Part shown: in pieces, positions 48,023 through 56,247 of the stretch
Position numbering within the stretch: position 1 is the first letter of the stretch
How the letters are laid out: each line of letters begins with the position of its first letter
Assembly (NCBI RefSeq): GCF_029948125.1
Contig: NZ_JASAMB010000001.1
Location: forward strand, 1 to 64,000
Direction: 5' to 3'
Length of the DNA stretch: 64,000 nucleotides
Source: Catellatospora sp. KI3
Lineage (GTDB): Bacteria; Actinomycetota; Actinomycetes; Mycobacteriales; Micromonosporaceae
Translations under genes and position numbers: made by a program
The notes under the pieces: generated by a model
Database searches by the model: none
What the model saw: the letters and a program-made list of their open reading frames with translations, nothing else
What the model was told of the DNA's origin: nothing

Positions 48023-48099
48023 CGAAGAAGGCCGCCCTCGTCCCTGCAGGTGACGAGAACGGCCGGGTGCGATCAGCCCCCCGAGATGTCAGGGTGTGA

Positions 48100-48765
48100 T
48101 CAGTCGTCGAAGGTGTCGGGGTCGATCAGTTCGGCGAGTTCGGCGTCGGCGGCGCTGCGGGCCGCGAGTGCCTCCTTGACCGCGCGAACCGCCACCCCGC
48201 CCGGGTACCCCTTGCGCGCAAGCATGCCCACCACCCGCCGGAACACCGCGTCGGGCTCGCCGCGCACCGTCCGCAGCTTGCGCTCGGCCAGCTCGTACGC
48301 GGTGCGCTCCTGGGTCTCGTCGTCGAGCTCCGACAGGGCCTCGGTGACGGTCTCCTGATCCACGCCGCGGCGCCGCAGCTCCTGCCCCAGCGCCCGAGCG
48401 GCCAGACCGCGCCCATGGTGCCGACTGTTCACCCAGGCTCGGGCGAACGCCGCGTCGTCGATCATCCCGACTTCGTCGTAGCGGTCGAGCACCGCCGCCG
48501 CGACCTCGTCCTCCACCCCACGGGTACGCAGCGCCGCGGCCAGCTCCGACCGGGTACGCGGGCGTACGGCGAGCTGGCGCAGGCAGATCTCCCGCGCCAG
48601 CTCGTACGGATCACGGGGAGCCGGTTGCGGTCGGGTCGCCGCCGTCGGGTCGTCCGACGGCTCCCGCTCCCGCTCCGCAGGCTCCCCGGTGCGCGGCGCC
48701 CGGGGCGGGGCGGGTGGCTTGGCGTCCCAGCCCCTTCCGGTACGCGCGCGCCGACGTCCTGCCAT
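48100..48765 (-). CDS. recX: RecX, regulator of RecA
   Basis: 221 aa. A low-complexity N-terminal 45 aa (Arg/Pro/Ala) is followed by three RecX three-helix repeats (AREICLRQLAVRPRTRSELAAALRTRGV; VAAAVLDRYDEVGMIDDAAFARAWVNSR; RRRGVDQETVTEALSEL). It binds RecA filaments and limits recombinase activity. It lies 26 bp downstream of recA in the same direction, so the two are co-transcribed and shut down together. Confidence 0.94.
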   Translation of the reverse strand: MAGRRRARTGRGWDAKPPAPPRAPRTGEPAEREREPSDDPTAATRPQPAPRDPYELAREICLRQLAVRPRTRSELAAALRTRGVEDEVAAAVLDRYDEVGMIDDAAFARAWVNSRHHGRGLAARALGQELRRRGVDQETVTEALSELDDETQERTAYELAERKLRTVRGEPDAVFRRVVGMLARKGYPGGVAVRAVKEALAARSAADAELAELIDPDTFDD

Positions 48766-48791
48766 CGTGGCGTCTCAGCCGGTCAGGCGGC

Positions 48792-49844
48792 TCAGAAGTC
48801 CACCGGCGGCAGCGCCGGGCCGCCCGCGGCGTCCGAGGCGCTGGACACACCGACGCCGAGCTTCTCGAGGATCTTCTTCTCGATCTCGGCGGCGACGTCC
48901 GGGTTCTCCTTGAGGAACTCGCGGGCCTTCTCCTTGCCCTGGCCGAGCTGGTCACCCTCGTACGTGTACCAGGCACCCGCCTTGCGGATGATGTTCTGCT
49001 CCACGCCGACGTCGATCAGCGAGCCCTCGCGCGAGATGCCCTTGCCGTACATGATGTCGAACTCGGCCTGCTTGAACGGCGAGGCGACCTTGTTCTTGAC
49101 GACCTTGACGCGGGTGCGGTTACCCACGACCTCGGTGCCGTCCTTCAGGCTCTCGATGCGGCGGATGTCCAGGCGCACCGAGGCGTAGAACTTCAGCGCC
49201 TTACCACCGGTGGTGGTCTCCGGGCTGCCGAACATGACGCCGATCTTCTCGCGCAGCTGGTTGATGAAGATCGCGGTGGTGTTGGAGTTGCTCAGACCGC
49301 TGGTCATCTTGCGCAGCGCCTGGCTCATGAGGCGGGCCTGCAGACCGACGTGGCTGTCGCCCATCTCACCCTCGATCTCGGCGCGCGGCACCAGGGCGGC
49401 CACCGAGTCGATCACGATCAGGTCCAGCGCGCCCGAGCGCACCAGCATGTCGGCGATCTCCAGCGCCTGCTCACCGGTGTCGGGCTGGGAGACCAGCAGG
49501 GCGTCGGTGTCGACACCGAGGGCCTTGGCGTACTCCGGGTCGAGGGCGTGCTCGGCGTCGATGATCGCGGCGATGCCGCCGGAGCGCTGCACGTTGGCGA
49601 TCGCGTGCAGGGCCAGCGAGGTCTTACCGCTGGACTCCGGGCCGTAGATCTCGACGATGCGGCCGCGCGGGAGGCCGCCGATGCCCAGCGCCACGTCGAG
49701 CGCGATGGAGCCGGTCGGGATGATCATCATCTGCACCTGGGGACGCTCGCCCAGGCGCATCACGGAGCCCTTGCCGAACTGCTTGTCGATCTGTGCCAGC
49801 GCCAGATCCAGCGCCTTTGTCTTGTCGGGATTCGTCGTCGCCAT
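48792..49844 (-). CDS. recA: Recombinase RecA
   Basis: 350 aa from ATG 49844, which follows AGAGGTGG. It drives strand exchange and LexA self-cleavage. Walker [11 protein letters not shown], the MAW-like segment [12 protein letters not shown], Walker [16 protein letters not shown] and L2 [22 protein letters not shown] are present. No intein is present. An in-frame GTG at 49901 would add 19 Lys/Thr-rich residues (369 aa). It coincides with the expected transcription start of the proximal promoter at 49908-49930, so a leaderless longer form is possible. A LexA box lies further upstream. Confidence 0.96.
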   Translation of the reverse strand: MATTNPDKTKALDLALAQIDKQFGKGSVMRLGERPQVQMMIIPTGSIALDVALGIGGLPRGRIVEIYGPESSGKTSLALHAIANVQRSGGIAAIIDAEHALDPEYAKALGVDTDALLVSQPDTGEQALEIADMLVRSGALDLIVIDSVAALVPRAEIEGEMGDSHVGLQARLMSQALRKMTSGLSNSNTTAIFINQLREKIGVMFGSPETTTGGKALKFYASVRLDIRRIESLKDGTEVVGNRTRVKVVKNKVASPFKQAEFDIMYGKGISREGSLIDVGVEQNIIRKAGAWYTYEGDQLGQGKEKAREFLKENPDVAAEIEKKILEKLGVGVSSASDAAGGPALPPVDF

Positions 49845-49907
49845 CTTCGTCGCCACCTCTGTCAGTGCACTGTCAGTCGACTTCGCAGCCTTTTTCGTCA
49901 CGCGGTC

Positions 49908-49930
49908 ACGCTAGGCGCTGGGTCCGACAA
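49908..49930 (-). promoter_or_regulatory. RecA-independent DNA-damage (PafBC-type) promoter of recA
   Basis: On the minus strand: TTGTCGGAC, 8 nt, TAGCGT. This matches the mycobacterial RecA-NDp pattern TTGTCRGTG-N8-TAnnnT except for the TG to AC change at the end of the first block. The predicted transcription start falls at about 49901. Confidence 0.65.
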
Positions 49931-49982
49931 AGCGATACGGGCACGCCGCGCCTGTGGACAAGCGCACGGGACTGGAGATTAG

Positions 49983-49998
49983 CCGAACACTTGTACGA
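49983..49998 (-). promoter_or_regulatory. LexA (SOS) box upstream of recA
   Basis: TCGTACAAGTGTTCGG on the recA strand, matching TCGAAC(N4)GTTCGA at 10 of 12 positions. It shares the TCGTAC half with the lexA box at 20360. Confidence 0.7.
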
Positions 49999-50037
49999 GC
50001 GCCATCCTGCCACGCCGTAGTCGTGCCCACACCCGCG

Positions 50038-50238
50038 TCAGCGAAGTCGGGCAGGCACCCGATCGGAGTACTGCTCGCAGACGGCGCGCCAGACCACGTG
50101 CACTTCCTCACCCTCGGCCAGCGCGGTGTCGATGGTGCGCCCGCCGAGCCTGGCAAGCACCTGGTCCTTGGCCACGCTGGTCGCGTAAACCGGGCCGAAC
50201 ACCTCACGCAGGCGTTCCCAGAAGTCCGTCCGTCGCAT
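50038..50238 (-). CDS. DUF3046 protein
   Basis: 66 aa. The pattern MRRTDFWERLREVFGPVYA...VLARLGGRTIDTALAEGE...VWRAVC is that of DUF3046, a small actinobacterial protein encoded just upstream of recA in many genomes. Its function is unknown. It lies 194 bp upstream of recA on the same strand, and the recA LexA box is in the gap 40 bp beyond its stop. Confidence 0.85.
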   Translation of the reverse strand: MRRTDFWERLREVFGPVYATSVAKDQVLARLGGRTIDTALAEGEEVHVVWRAVCEQYSDRVPARLR

Positions 50239-50309
50239 CCGGCCAGTCTGCCACTACCGGCCGATCTCCGCCCGTCCCCACCTGCATGATCACCCCGCAC
50301 CGCGGTTCC

Positions 50310-50370
50310 TGCAGTTTCGGGGAAAGTGCACGAATCCCGCCCAAGATTCCTGCACTTTCCCCGAAACTGC
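50310..50370. repeat. Palindromic repeat, family B, copy 5
   Basis: 61 bp; left arm TGCAGTTTCGGGGAAAGTGC, right arm TGCACTTTCCCCGAAACTGC. It lies between the 3' end of the MFS gene and the start of DUF3046. Confidence 0.85.
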
Positions 50371-50440
50371 CCGCCCCGCCCCGCCCCGCTCCGCGCGCCC
50401 CGCGCGGCGGGGCGCGGCGGCGCGGTGCGGGGGGCGCGGG

Positions 50441-51832
50441 TCAGGGGGTGGCAGGGGTGGGGGTGAGGGCGGCGAGGGTTGAGGGGCGCAGGGCCAGGGC
50501 GATCAGCGGGAGCGTCGCCAGCACCGCCAGCAGGGCCAGCACGCGGTATCCGGACAGCTCGACGATCACCCCCGACACCGCCCCGGACCCCGCCGCCGCC
50601 AAGCCCATGACCAGGTCGGACACGCCCTGCGCGCGGGCTTTCACCGCGACCGGCACCGATTCGGCGAACAGGGTCGACCCGCCGACCATCGTCCCGGACC
50701 AGCCGAGCCCGAGCAGCACCAGCGCCACGGTGATCAGGTCGGTGCGGTCCCCCGCCGAGGCCGCCGTGATGCCGGCCGCGATCAGCAGCGCGACGCCGCC
50801 GAGGATCACCCGCAGCCGGCCGAGCCGGTCGGTGAGCCAGCCGACGACCGGCGCCAGCGCGTACATGCCGGCGATGTGGGCGCTGAGCACGAGGCCGACC
50901 AGGCGCAGCGTGTCGGGGCCGGAGTGGGTCGCGCCGATGTGCACCGGTGTCATGGACATCACGCCGACCATGACCAGGTGCCCGAGCGCCATGGAGGCCA
51001 TGCCGAGCCGCGCGGCGGGCGAGGCGAGCACCGCCCGCATCACGTCCGCGAACCGCGGCCGCCCGCCCGCCGAGCCGCCGGACGCCACCGGCTCCAGGCT
51101 GCTATTCCGGGGAACCTGCTCGAATTCCGTCCCCGATTCCTGCACTTTCCCCGAAACTGCACCCTCGCCGCCGGGCGCGAGGCGGCCGGGCGCGGGCGTC
51201 GTGGACGCGAGGCGGGTGGACAGGAGGAGGGGGTCGGGGCGCAGGAGGAGGGTGAGCAGGGTGGCGGCGAGTACGAAGGACAGGGCGCAGAAGGCGAACG
51301 GCCCTGCCAGCAGCGGTATGCCGTACGGCTCCAGCAGGCGGCCGAGCGGCGCGGCGAGGTTGGGCCCGGCCAGTGAGCCGAGCGTGGTGGACCAGACCAC
51401 CAGCGACAGCTGCCGCCCGCGCCGGTGCGGTTCGGCCAGGTCGGCGGCGGCGTAGCGGGACTGGAGCTTGGCCGCGCTGCCCGCCCCGAACAGGAAGAAC
51501 CCGACGAACAGCAGCGGTGCCGAGTGCAGCAGCACGGAGCCGAGCACGCCGGCCGCGCCGAGGGTGCCGACGAGGTAGCACGCGGCGATGCCGGGGCGGC
51601 GGCCGTACCGGCTCATCAGGCTCGTGGCCGGGATCGCCCACAGCGCGCCGCCCACCACGGACGCGCTCTGGGCCAGGCCGGACAGCGCCGCGGTGCCGGT
51701 GATGTCCTGGGCGAGCAGCGCGCCGATGGAGATGCCCATCGCGGTGCCGAGCCCGCTGATGATCTCCGCGCCCATCAGCACCCGGACGGTGCGGGCCTGG
51801 ACGGGGGCGTAGTCGGCCAGGGTGGCGCTCAC
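50441..51832 (-). CDS. MFS transporter (SetA/drug-exporter like) carrying an internal palindromic repeat
   Basis: 463 aa, twelve predicted membrane helices. N-terminal half about 15-205 (MGAEIISGLGTAMGISIGALLAQD; signature YGRRPGIAACYL), C-terminal half about 265-455 (LTDRLGRLRVILGGV). The central cytoplasmic loop contains a 21-residue insert (about 224-245: SGKVQESGTEFEQVPRNS) encoded by a family B palindrome (51100-51161), kept in frame. The protein should still be functional because the insert is in a loop. Substrate unknown. Confidence 0.87.
   Translation of the reverse strand: MSATLADYAPVQARTVRVLMGAEIISGLGTAMGISIGALLAQDITGTAALSGLAQSASVVGGALWAIPATSLMSRYGRRPGIAACYLVGTLGAAGVLGSVLLHSAPLLFVGFFLFGAGSAAKLQSRYAAADLAEPHRRGRQLSLVVWSTTLGSLAGPNLAAPLGRLLEPYGIPLLAGPFAFCALSFVLAATLLTLLLRPDPLLLSTRLASTTPAPGRLAPGGEGAVSGKVQESGTEFEQVPRNSSLEPVASGGSAGGRPRFADVMRAVLASPAARLGMASMALGHLVMVGVMSMTPVHIGATHSGPDTLRLVGLVLSAHIAGMYALAPVVGWLTDRLGRLRVILGGVALLIAAGITAASAGDRTDLITVALVLLGLGWSGTMVGGSTLFAESVPVAVKARAQGVSDLVMGLAAAGSGAVSGVIVELSGYRVLALLAVLATLPLIALALRPSTLAALTPTPATP
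51100..51161. repeat. Palindromic repeat, family B, copy 6, inside the MFS coding sequence
   Basis: 62 bp. The right arm TGCACTTTCCCCGAAACTGCA is intact; the left arm TGCTATTCCGGGGAACCTGC has decayed. It encodes part of the central loop of the MFS protein in frame. Confidence 0.8.
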
Positions 51833-51923
51833 GAAGGCTCCCGGAGGGGTCGGGGGTAAGGGGTGGTGCCGCTTTCTCTACCTTGCCTCATGGTGCCGGT
51901 CGGCACCGGCCCCGGGCTAGTCG

Positions 51924-51945
51924 AAGACGATTCGGGTATCGTCTT
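51924..51945. promoter_or_regulatory. Inverted repeat between the MFS and dioxygenase genes, possible operator
   Basis: AAGACGAT TCGGGT ATCGTCTT: perfect 8 bp arms around a 6 bp spacer, 92 bp from the MFS start and 248 bp from the dioxygenase start. This size suits a dimeric regulator. No adjacent regulator gene is evident. Confidence 0.5.
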
Positions 51946-52038
51946 GGCCGCAGCAGGAAAACGCATGCCACCTGGGGTCCCTCCACGGCACACGCACGTG
52001 GTGCGGGCCGTGACCCCGGCGGCGCGCACAACTGAACC

Positions 52039-52085
52039 GACCGGATTGCCTCGGACGTCCGGTCAGATCTTGATCCCTGAGGCAA
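52039..52085 (+). promoter_or_regulatory. Candidate pseudoknot in the 5' leader of the dioxygenase gene
   Basis: Stem 1 GACCGGA (52039-52045) pairs with TCCGGTC (52058-52064). The loop of stem 1 contains TTGCCTC (52046-52052), which can pair with GAGGCAA (52079-52085) to form an H-type pseudoknot. The remaining part of the 360 bp gap (51833-52192) holds no credible gene. Found by eye only. Confidence 0.35.
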
Positions 52086-52192
52086 CGTCGCTCCCGACCA
52101 GCACGTCCAGTGCGCAAAGGGCAGCGTCGCTGCCCCGCAAGAGCCACTGGGCGACGCCGCGCGCCACCCAGCCGATCGGGGAAGGACAACCC

Positions 52193-53080
52193 GTGACCAT
52201 CACCCCCGTCACGCCGCGCGCGATGACTGCCGAACAGCGTGAGCAGTTCGAGCGCGACGGCTATCTGATCATCCGCAACGTGCTCACGCCCGACGAGGTC
52301 GCGCACTACGCCGCCGCCGTCGACCGGGTGTACGCCGAGCACGAGGCGGTCGGCAAGCTGGGTGCGGACGCGTCGCTGCACAAGCTGAGCGCGGTCGCCA
52401 GCTGCCCCGAGCTCAACGGCCTGGTCGACCACCCGGCGGTGTTCCCGCTGGTCTGGTCGATGATCGGCTGGAACGTGCACGTCTACCACTCGCACCTGGA
52501 CGTGCACCCGCCGATCCGCCAGCCCAAGCCGTACCGGTTCGAGTGGCACCAGGACGGCGGCCGCCAGAACGGCGAGCTGGAGACCGACCCGCGCCCGCGC
52601 CTGTCGGTGAAGCTGGCGTTCTGGCTGTCGGACGTGTCCGAGCCGGGCCGCGGCAACTTCAAGGTCGTGCCGGGCAGCCACAAGATGAACCGCATCGACG
52701 GCCCGCCGAGCCGCGACATCGAGTGGCCCGACCCCGCCGGCGCCATCGAGGTGTGCGTGCACCCCGGCGACGCGGTCTTCTTCGACCGCCGCATCTGGCA
52801 CGCGCGCTCGAACAACTTCTCGGAGATCACCCGCAAGGCGGTCTTCTTCGGGTACACGTTCCGCTGGATCGCCACCCGCGACCAGAAGCCCGCCCCGCAG
52901 GACGTGGCCCGGCTCAGCCCGGTGCAGCGCCAGCTGGTCGGCGCGCTCGAGGGCCGCATCGACGACCCGGTGGACGGCGGCGACCACGCGTGGGGCTACT
53001 TCCCCGACGAGGTTCCGCTCTACACCGAGCTGAAGGAGCAGGGTCAGCTCGACTCCTCCTTCCCCTGGCTGCGTCGCTGA
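52193..53080 (+). CDS. Phytanoyl-CoA dioxygenase (PhyH) family Fe(II)/2-oxoglutarate oxygenase
   Basis: 295 aa from GTG 52193, preceded by GGAAGG. Double-stranded beta-helix oxygenase: N-terminal AEQREQFERDGYLIIRNVL, iron ligands His and Asp in FEWHQDGG, distal His in RRIWHARSNN. The fold hydroxylates small molecules or acyl-CoAs; relatives include ectoine hydroxylase and secondary-metabolite oxygenases, so the substrate is open. A stand-alone gene with a long, possibly structured leader. Ends at a terminator. Confidence 0.87.
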   Translation: MTITPVTPRAMTAEQREQFERDGYLIIRNVLTPDEVAHYAAAVDRVYAEHEAVGKLGADASLHKLSAVASCPELNGLVDHPAVFPLVWSMIGWNVHVYHSHLDVHPPIRQPKPYRFEWHQDGGRQNGELETDPRPRLSVKLAFWLSDVSEPGRGNFKVVPGSHKMNRIDGPPSRDIEWPDPAGAIEVCVHPGDAVFFDRRIWHARSNNFSEITRKAVFFGYTFRWIATRDQKPAPQDVARLSPVQRQLVGALEGRIDDPVDGGDHAWGYFPDEVPLYTELKEQGQLDSSFPWLRR

Positions 53081-53092
53081 CGGAGCGCCCGC

Positions 53093-53130
53093 GCGAGAGG
53101 CCGTCCCCGGTTGCGGGGGCGGCCTCTCGC
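53093..53130. terminator. Intrinsic terminator of the dioxygenase gene
   Basis: GCGAGAGGCCGTCCCC / GGGGGCGGCCTCTCGC, 16 bp stem with one mismatch and a 6 nt loop, 12 bp after the stop. Confidence 0.82.
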
Positions 53131-53171
53131 CGTACGGGGCCGGTTTGGCGAGCCTGGCTAGGCTCGGGCGC

Positions 53172-53606
53172 ATGGACATGACCTGCCCCAAATGCCATGC
53201 CCCGATGCGGCAGTACGAGCGCAACAGCGTGACCATCGACCAGTGCACCGAGTGCCGGGGCATCTTCCTCGACCGCGGTGAGCTGGAGCGCCTGGTCGAC
53301 GCGGAGAACGCCTGGCACGGCGCGCGCGCCCAGCAGCACGCCCAGCCGCAGCACGGCCAGCCCGGCCAGTACCCGCCGCCCGCCCCGGGCCACGCCCAGC
53401 CGGGCTACCCGCAGCAGCACGGCTACGGGCAGCCGCAGCAGCACGGGTACGGGCAGCCGCAGCAGCACGGGTACGGGCAGCCGCAGCACGGGCAGCACGG
53501 ATGGCGCGACTACGACTCCGACGAGTACCCGAAGTACGGCCACGGGCAGCACGGCCACCACAAGAAGCACAAGAAGGAGAGCTTCCTGGAGGAGCTGTTC
53601 GACTGA
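53172..53606 (+). CDS. TFIIB-type zinc-ribbon protein with His/Gly/Tyr/Gln-rich repeats
   Basis: 144 aa. An N-terminal zf-TFIIB ribbon (MTCPKCHAPM...IDQCTECRGIFLDRGELE) is followed by a low-complexity tail of three or four QQHGYGQP repeats. A charged C-terminus follows (HHKKHKKESFLEELFD, a common ending in this family). Zinc binding is expected from the four cysteines; the His-rich tail may bind more metal. Function unknown. The next gene, on the opposite strand, ends on the very next base. Confidence 0.82.
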   Translation: MDMTCPKCHAPMRQYERNSVTIDQCTECRGIFLDRGELERLVDAENAWHGARAQQHAQPQHGQPGQYPPPAPGHAQPGYPQQHGYGQPQQHGYGQPQQHGYGQPQHGQHGWRDYDSDEYPKYGHGQHGHHKKHKKESFLEELFD

Positions 53607-54941
53607 TCAGCGCGTGATCGGGGCGGGGCCGCCGGCCAGCGCGGCCGCGACCGCGGCGGCCAGCGGCTCCACCTCGTCCAGCCCGAGGGTCGCCGCGGTC
53701 AGCCGGATGCCGGGGCCGGTGGCGGTGCGGTAGACGTGGCCGGGGGTGACCGCGTATCCGGCGTCGCGCAGCGACGCGACCGCGCGGGTCTCGTCGGGCA
53801 CCGGCACCCACACGTTGATCCCGGTGCGCCCGCTCGCCGCGACACCGTGCCGGGCCAGGGCGGTGACCAGGGCGGACCGGCGCTGGTCGTACGCCCGGCC
53901 GGCAGCCTCGATCCCGGCGCCGATCCCCGGATCGCGCCACAGCCGCAGCAGGGTGCGCTGCAGCACGGTCGAGACCCAGCCCGCGCCCAGCCGCAGCCGG
54001 CCCTCGACCCGCGACACCGTCTCGGCGTCCCCGGCCAGCACCGCGCAGCGCAGGTCCGGCCCGTACGGCTTGGCCGCGCTGCGCAGGAACGCCCAGGTCG
54101 CGCCGCCGCCGACCGGGTGCAGCGGCACATCGGCCAGCTCCCCGGCGTGGTCGTCCTCGATCACGAACACGTCGCGCAGCAGCGGCCGCAGCTCAGCGGC
54201 CCGGTCCGCGCTCACCGCGCCGCCGGTGGGGTTCTGCGCCCGCGCGGTGACGACCGCGGCCCGCGCCCCGGCGGCCAGCGCGGCGCGCACCCCGGCGACC
54301 GTCGGTCCCTGGTCGTCCACCGGCATCGACACCGGCACCAGGCCCTGGGCCGCGACGAGGTCGAGCAGCGCGGCCCAGCCCGGATCCTCGACCGCCACCC
54401 GGTCGCCGGGCCGCAGCCTGGCCGCGAGCAGCCGGTCCAGGCCGTCGAGCGCGCCCGAGACCAGGGTGTACGACGCGTCGCCGGGCAGTTCCGGCAGCCG
54501 CTGCCGGGCCAGTGCCAGCAGCTCGGGCAGCGGCTCGCCCTCGGCGTAGCCGACGGCGCCGTCGCGGGCGGCCAGCTCGTCGGCGACCTCCCGCAGGATC
54601 GGGCCGAGGTTGGGCAGCAGCCTCGGGTCGGGATCGCCCGCAGCCAGGTCGCGCAGGCCGGACGGCACCGGCATCGAGGCCCGCGCCGCGCGGGTGGCCG
54701 CGATCGGGGTGACCGCCCGCACCCGCGTGCCGTGGCGGCCCGCGGTGACCACGATGCCCCGGTCGCGCAGCCGCTGGTACGCCGCCGCGACGGTGGCCGG
54801 GCTCACCGCCAGCTCTGCGGCCAGGGCCCGCACGCTGGGCAGCGCCGCACCGGGGGCGAGCGCCCCGTGGCGCACCCCCGCCTCGACCGAGTCGCTGATC
54901 GCGATTGCCGAGTTCCCAGTGATCAGATATTGTGCTGTCAC
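53607..54941 (-). CDS. MocR-type transcriptional regulator (GntR HTH plus aminotransferase domain)
   Basis: 444 aa. GntR winged helix at 1-75 (LPSVRALAAELAVSPATVAAAYQRLRDRGIVV). A fold-type I aminotransferase domain at about 95-440 has PLP-site features VIEDDHAGEL and SAAKPYGPDLRC (candidate Schiff-base Lys). MocR proteins sense PLP or a related ligand and control vitamin B6 or amine genes. It is divergent from an FMN-barrel protein related to pyridoxamine phosphate oxidase, which makes a B6-linked regulatory pair plausible. GTG start 54941. Confidence 0.9.
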   Translation of the reverse strand: MTAQYLITGNSAIAISDSVEAGVRHGALAPGAALPSVRALAAELAVSPATVAAAYQRLRDRGIVVTAGRHGTRVRAVTPIAATRAARASMPVPSGLRDLAAGDPDPRLLPNLGPILREVADELAARDGAVGYAEGEPLPELLALARQRLPELPGDASYTLVSGALDGLDRLLAARLRPGDRVAVEDPGWAALLDLVAAQGLVPVSMPVDDQGPTVAGVRAALAAGARAAVVTARAQNPTGGAVSADRAAELRPLLRDVFVIEDDHAGELADVPLHPVGGGATWAFLRSAAKPYGPDLRCAVLAGDAETVSRVEGRLRLGAGWVSTVLQRTLLRLWRDPGIGAGIEAAGRAYDQRRSALVTALARHGVAASGRTGINVWVPVPDETRAVASLRDAGYAVTPGHVYRTATGPGIRLTAATLGLDEVEPLAAAVAAALAGGPAPITR

Positions 54942-54963
54942 AAAACAGAGAATGTACTAGTAC
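54931..54963. promoter_or_regulatory. Palindromes in the MocR divergent promoter
   Basis: TGTGCTGTCACA (54931-54942) and GTACTAGTAC (54954-54963) lie in the 49 bp gap and the first codons of the regulator gene. Either may be an operator for the MocR protein. The assignment is positional only. Confidence 0.4.
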
Positions 54964-54990
54964 GAACCTCGAACCGCAAGGAGCCGGGCC

Positions 54991-56238
54991 GTGACCGAGT
55001 ACCCGCAGACCGAGCGCACCACCGCCCTGCGGATGCGCGAGCGCATGTCGTACGACCGGGAGGCCGCGCACGCCATCCTCGACGAGGGCTGGCACTGCTC
55101 GCTGGCGTTCGTCCGGGACGGGCTGCCGCAGGTGCTGCCCACTTTGCACGTCCGCCTCGACGACACGCTCTACCTGCACGGCTCGACCGGCGGCCGGATG
55201 GGCCTGGAGGCGCGGGGCGGCGGCCTGCCGGTGGCCGTCACCGTCACCCACCTCGACGGCCTGGTGCTGGCCCGCTCGCAGTTCCACCACAGCGCCAACT
55301 ACCGCTCGGTGATCGCCCACGGCACCGCCACCCTGGTCACCGACCCGCAGGAGAAGCTGCGGGTGCTCACCGCGCTGACCGAGAAGGTCGCCGCCGGACG
55401 CGCCGCGCAGACCCGCGGCCCCAACGACCGCGAGCTGGCCCAGACCGCCGTGCTGGCGCTGCCCCTGGCCGAGGTCTCGGTGCGCAGCCGCACCGGCACC
55501 GCCGGGGACGACGACGAGGACCTCGACCTGCCGTACTGGGCCGGGGTGGTGCCGCTGCGCCTGGCCGCCGGCCTGCCCGACCCGGCTCCCGGCGTGCGCG
55601 TGCCGGTCCCCGACCACCTGCGGCCCGCCGCCTCGCCCTGGCTCACCCCCACCCCGCTGCGCGGCACCCACGTGCACCTGGAGCCGCTCGACCTGGCCCA
55701 CACCGACGGGCTGTTCGCCGCGCTCGGCGGCGACGAGCAGGTCTGGGAGCACCTGCCCAGCCACTGCCCGCAGACCCGCGAGCAGATGGAGACCGTCGTC
55801 CGCGCCATCCTGGCCGAGTACGCGGCCGGCCGCCGCGTGCCGTACGTGCAGCGCGACGCGGTCACCGGCGAGATCCTCGGCACCACCTCCCTCTACCCGG
55901 AGGAGCGGGTGCGGGCGCTGGAGATCGGCGGCACCATCGTGGCCCGGCCGCGCTGGCGTACGGCGGTCAACACCGAGGCCAAGCTGCTGCTGCTCACACA
56001 CGCCTTCGAGGTGCTCGGGACGCGGCGGGTCACCTGGCAGACCGACGTACGCAACCTGCGCTCCCGGGCGGCGATCGAGCGGCTCGGCGCGGTGCCCGAG
56101 GGCGTCCTGCGCGGCAACCGCAACCGCAAGGACGGCTCGGCCCGCGACTCGGCGCTGTACAGCATGCTCGCCGATGAGTGGCCGGCCGCACAAAAGCAGC
56201 TGACCAGCCGACTTCTGCACGGGGTCGCGGCACGGTAA
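54991..56238 (+). CDS. Fusion of FMN-binding split barrel (pyridoxamine-oxidase-like) with GNAT acetyltransferase
   Basis: 415 aa from GTG 54991 behind AAGGAG. Residues 1-210 are a split-barrel flavin-binding domain (YDREAAHAILDEGWHCSLAFV; TLYLHGSTGGRM; HHSANYRSVIAHGTATLV), the group that includes NimA-like nitroreductases. Residues 225-405 are a GNAT domain of the RimJ/RimL type (LRGTHVHLEPLDLAHTDGLFAAL; EILGTTSLYPEER; WQTDVRNLRSRAAIERLGA). The two activities on one chain, next to a MocR regulator, suggest a detoxification or modification pathway. Substrates unknown. Confidence 0.85.
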   Translation: MTEYPQTERTTALRMRERMSYDREAAHAILDEGWHCSLAFVRDGLPQVLPTLHVRLDDTLYLHGSTGGRMGLEARGGGLPVAVTVTHLDGLVLARSQFHHSANYRSVIAHGTATLVTDPQEKLRVLTALTEKVAAGRAAQTRGPNDRELAQTAVLALPLAEVSVRSRTGTAGDDDEDLDLPYWAGVVPLRLAAGLPDPAPGVRVPVPDHLRPAASPWLTPTPLRGTHVHLEPLDLAHTDGLFAALGGDEQVWEHLPSHCPQTREQMETVVRAILAEYAAGRRVPYVQRDAVTGEILGTTSLYPEERVRALEIGGTIVARPRWRTAVNTEAKLLLLTHAFEVLGTRRVTWQTDVRNLRSRAAIERLGAVPEGVLRGNRNRKDGSARDSALYSMLADEWPAAQKQLTSRLLHGVAAR

Positions 56239-56247
56239 GGATTAGAC

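Larger units (their letters stand above)
47109..48099. other. Long intergenic region between recX and rny
   Basis: 991 bp without a convincing gene. Contents: an A/T-richer stretch at about 47385-47445 that could hold the rny promoter (rny reads leftward), a G/C-rich 33 bp tandem repeat at 47703-47801, and repeat B4 at 47961-48022. A segment at about 47839-47912 begins ATGATC and ends GATCAT, possibly another degenerate palindrome. Short open frames here lack homology and codon pattern. Confidence 0.6.
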
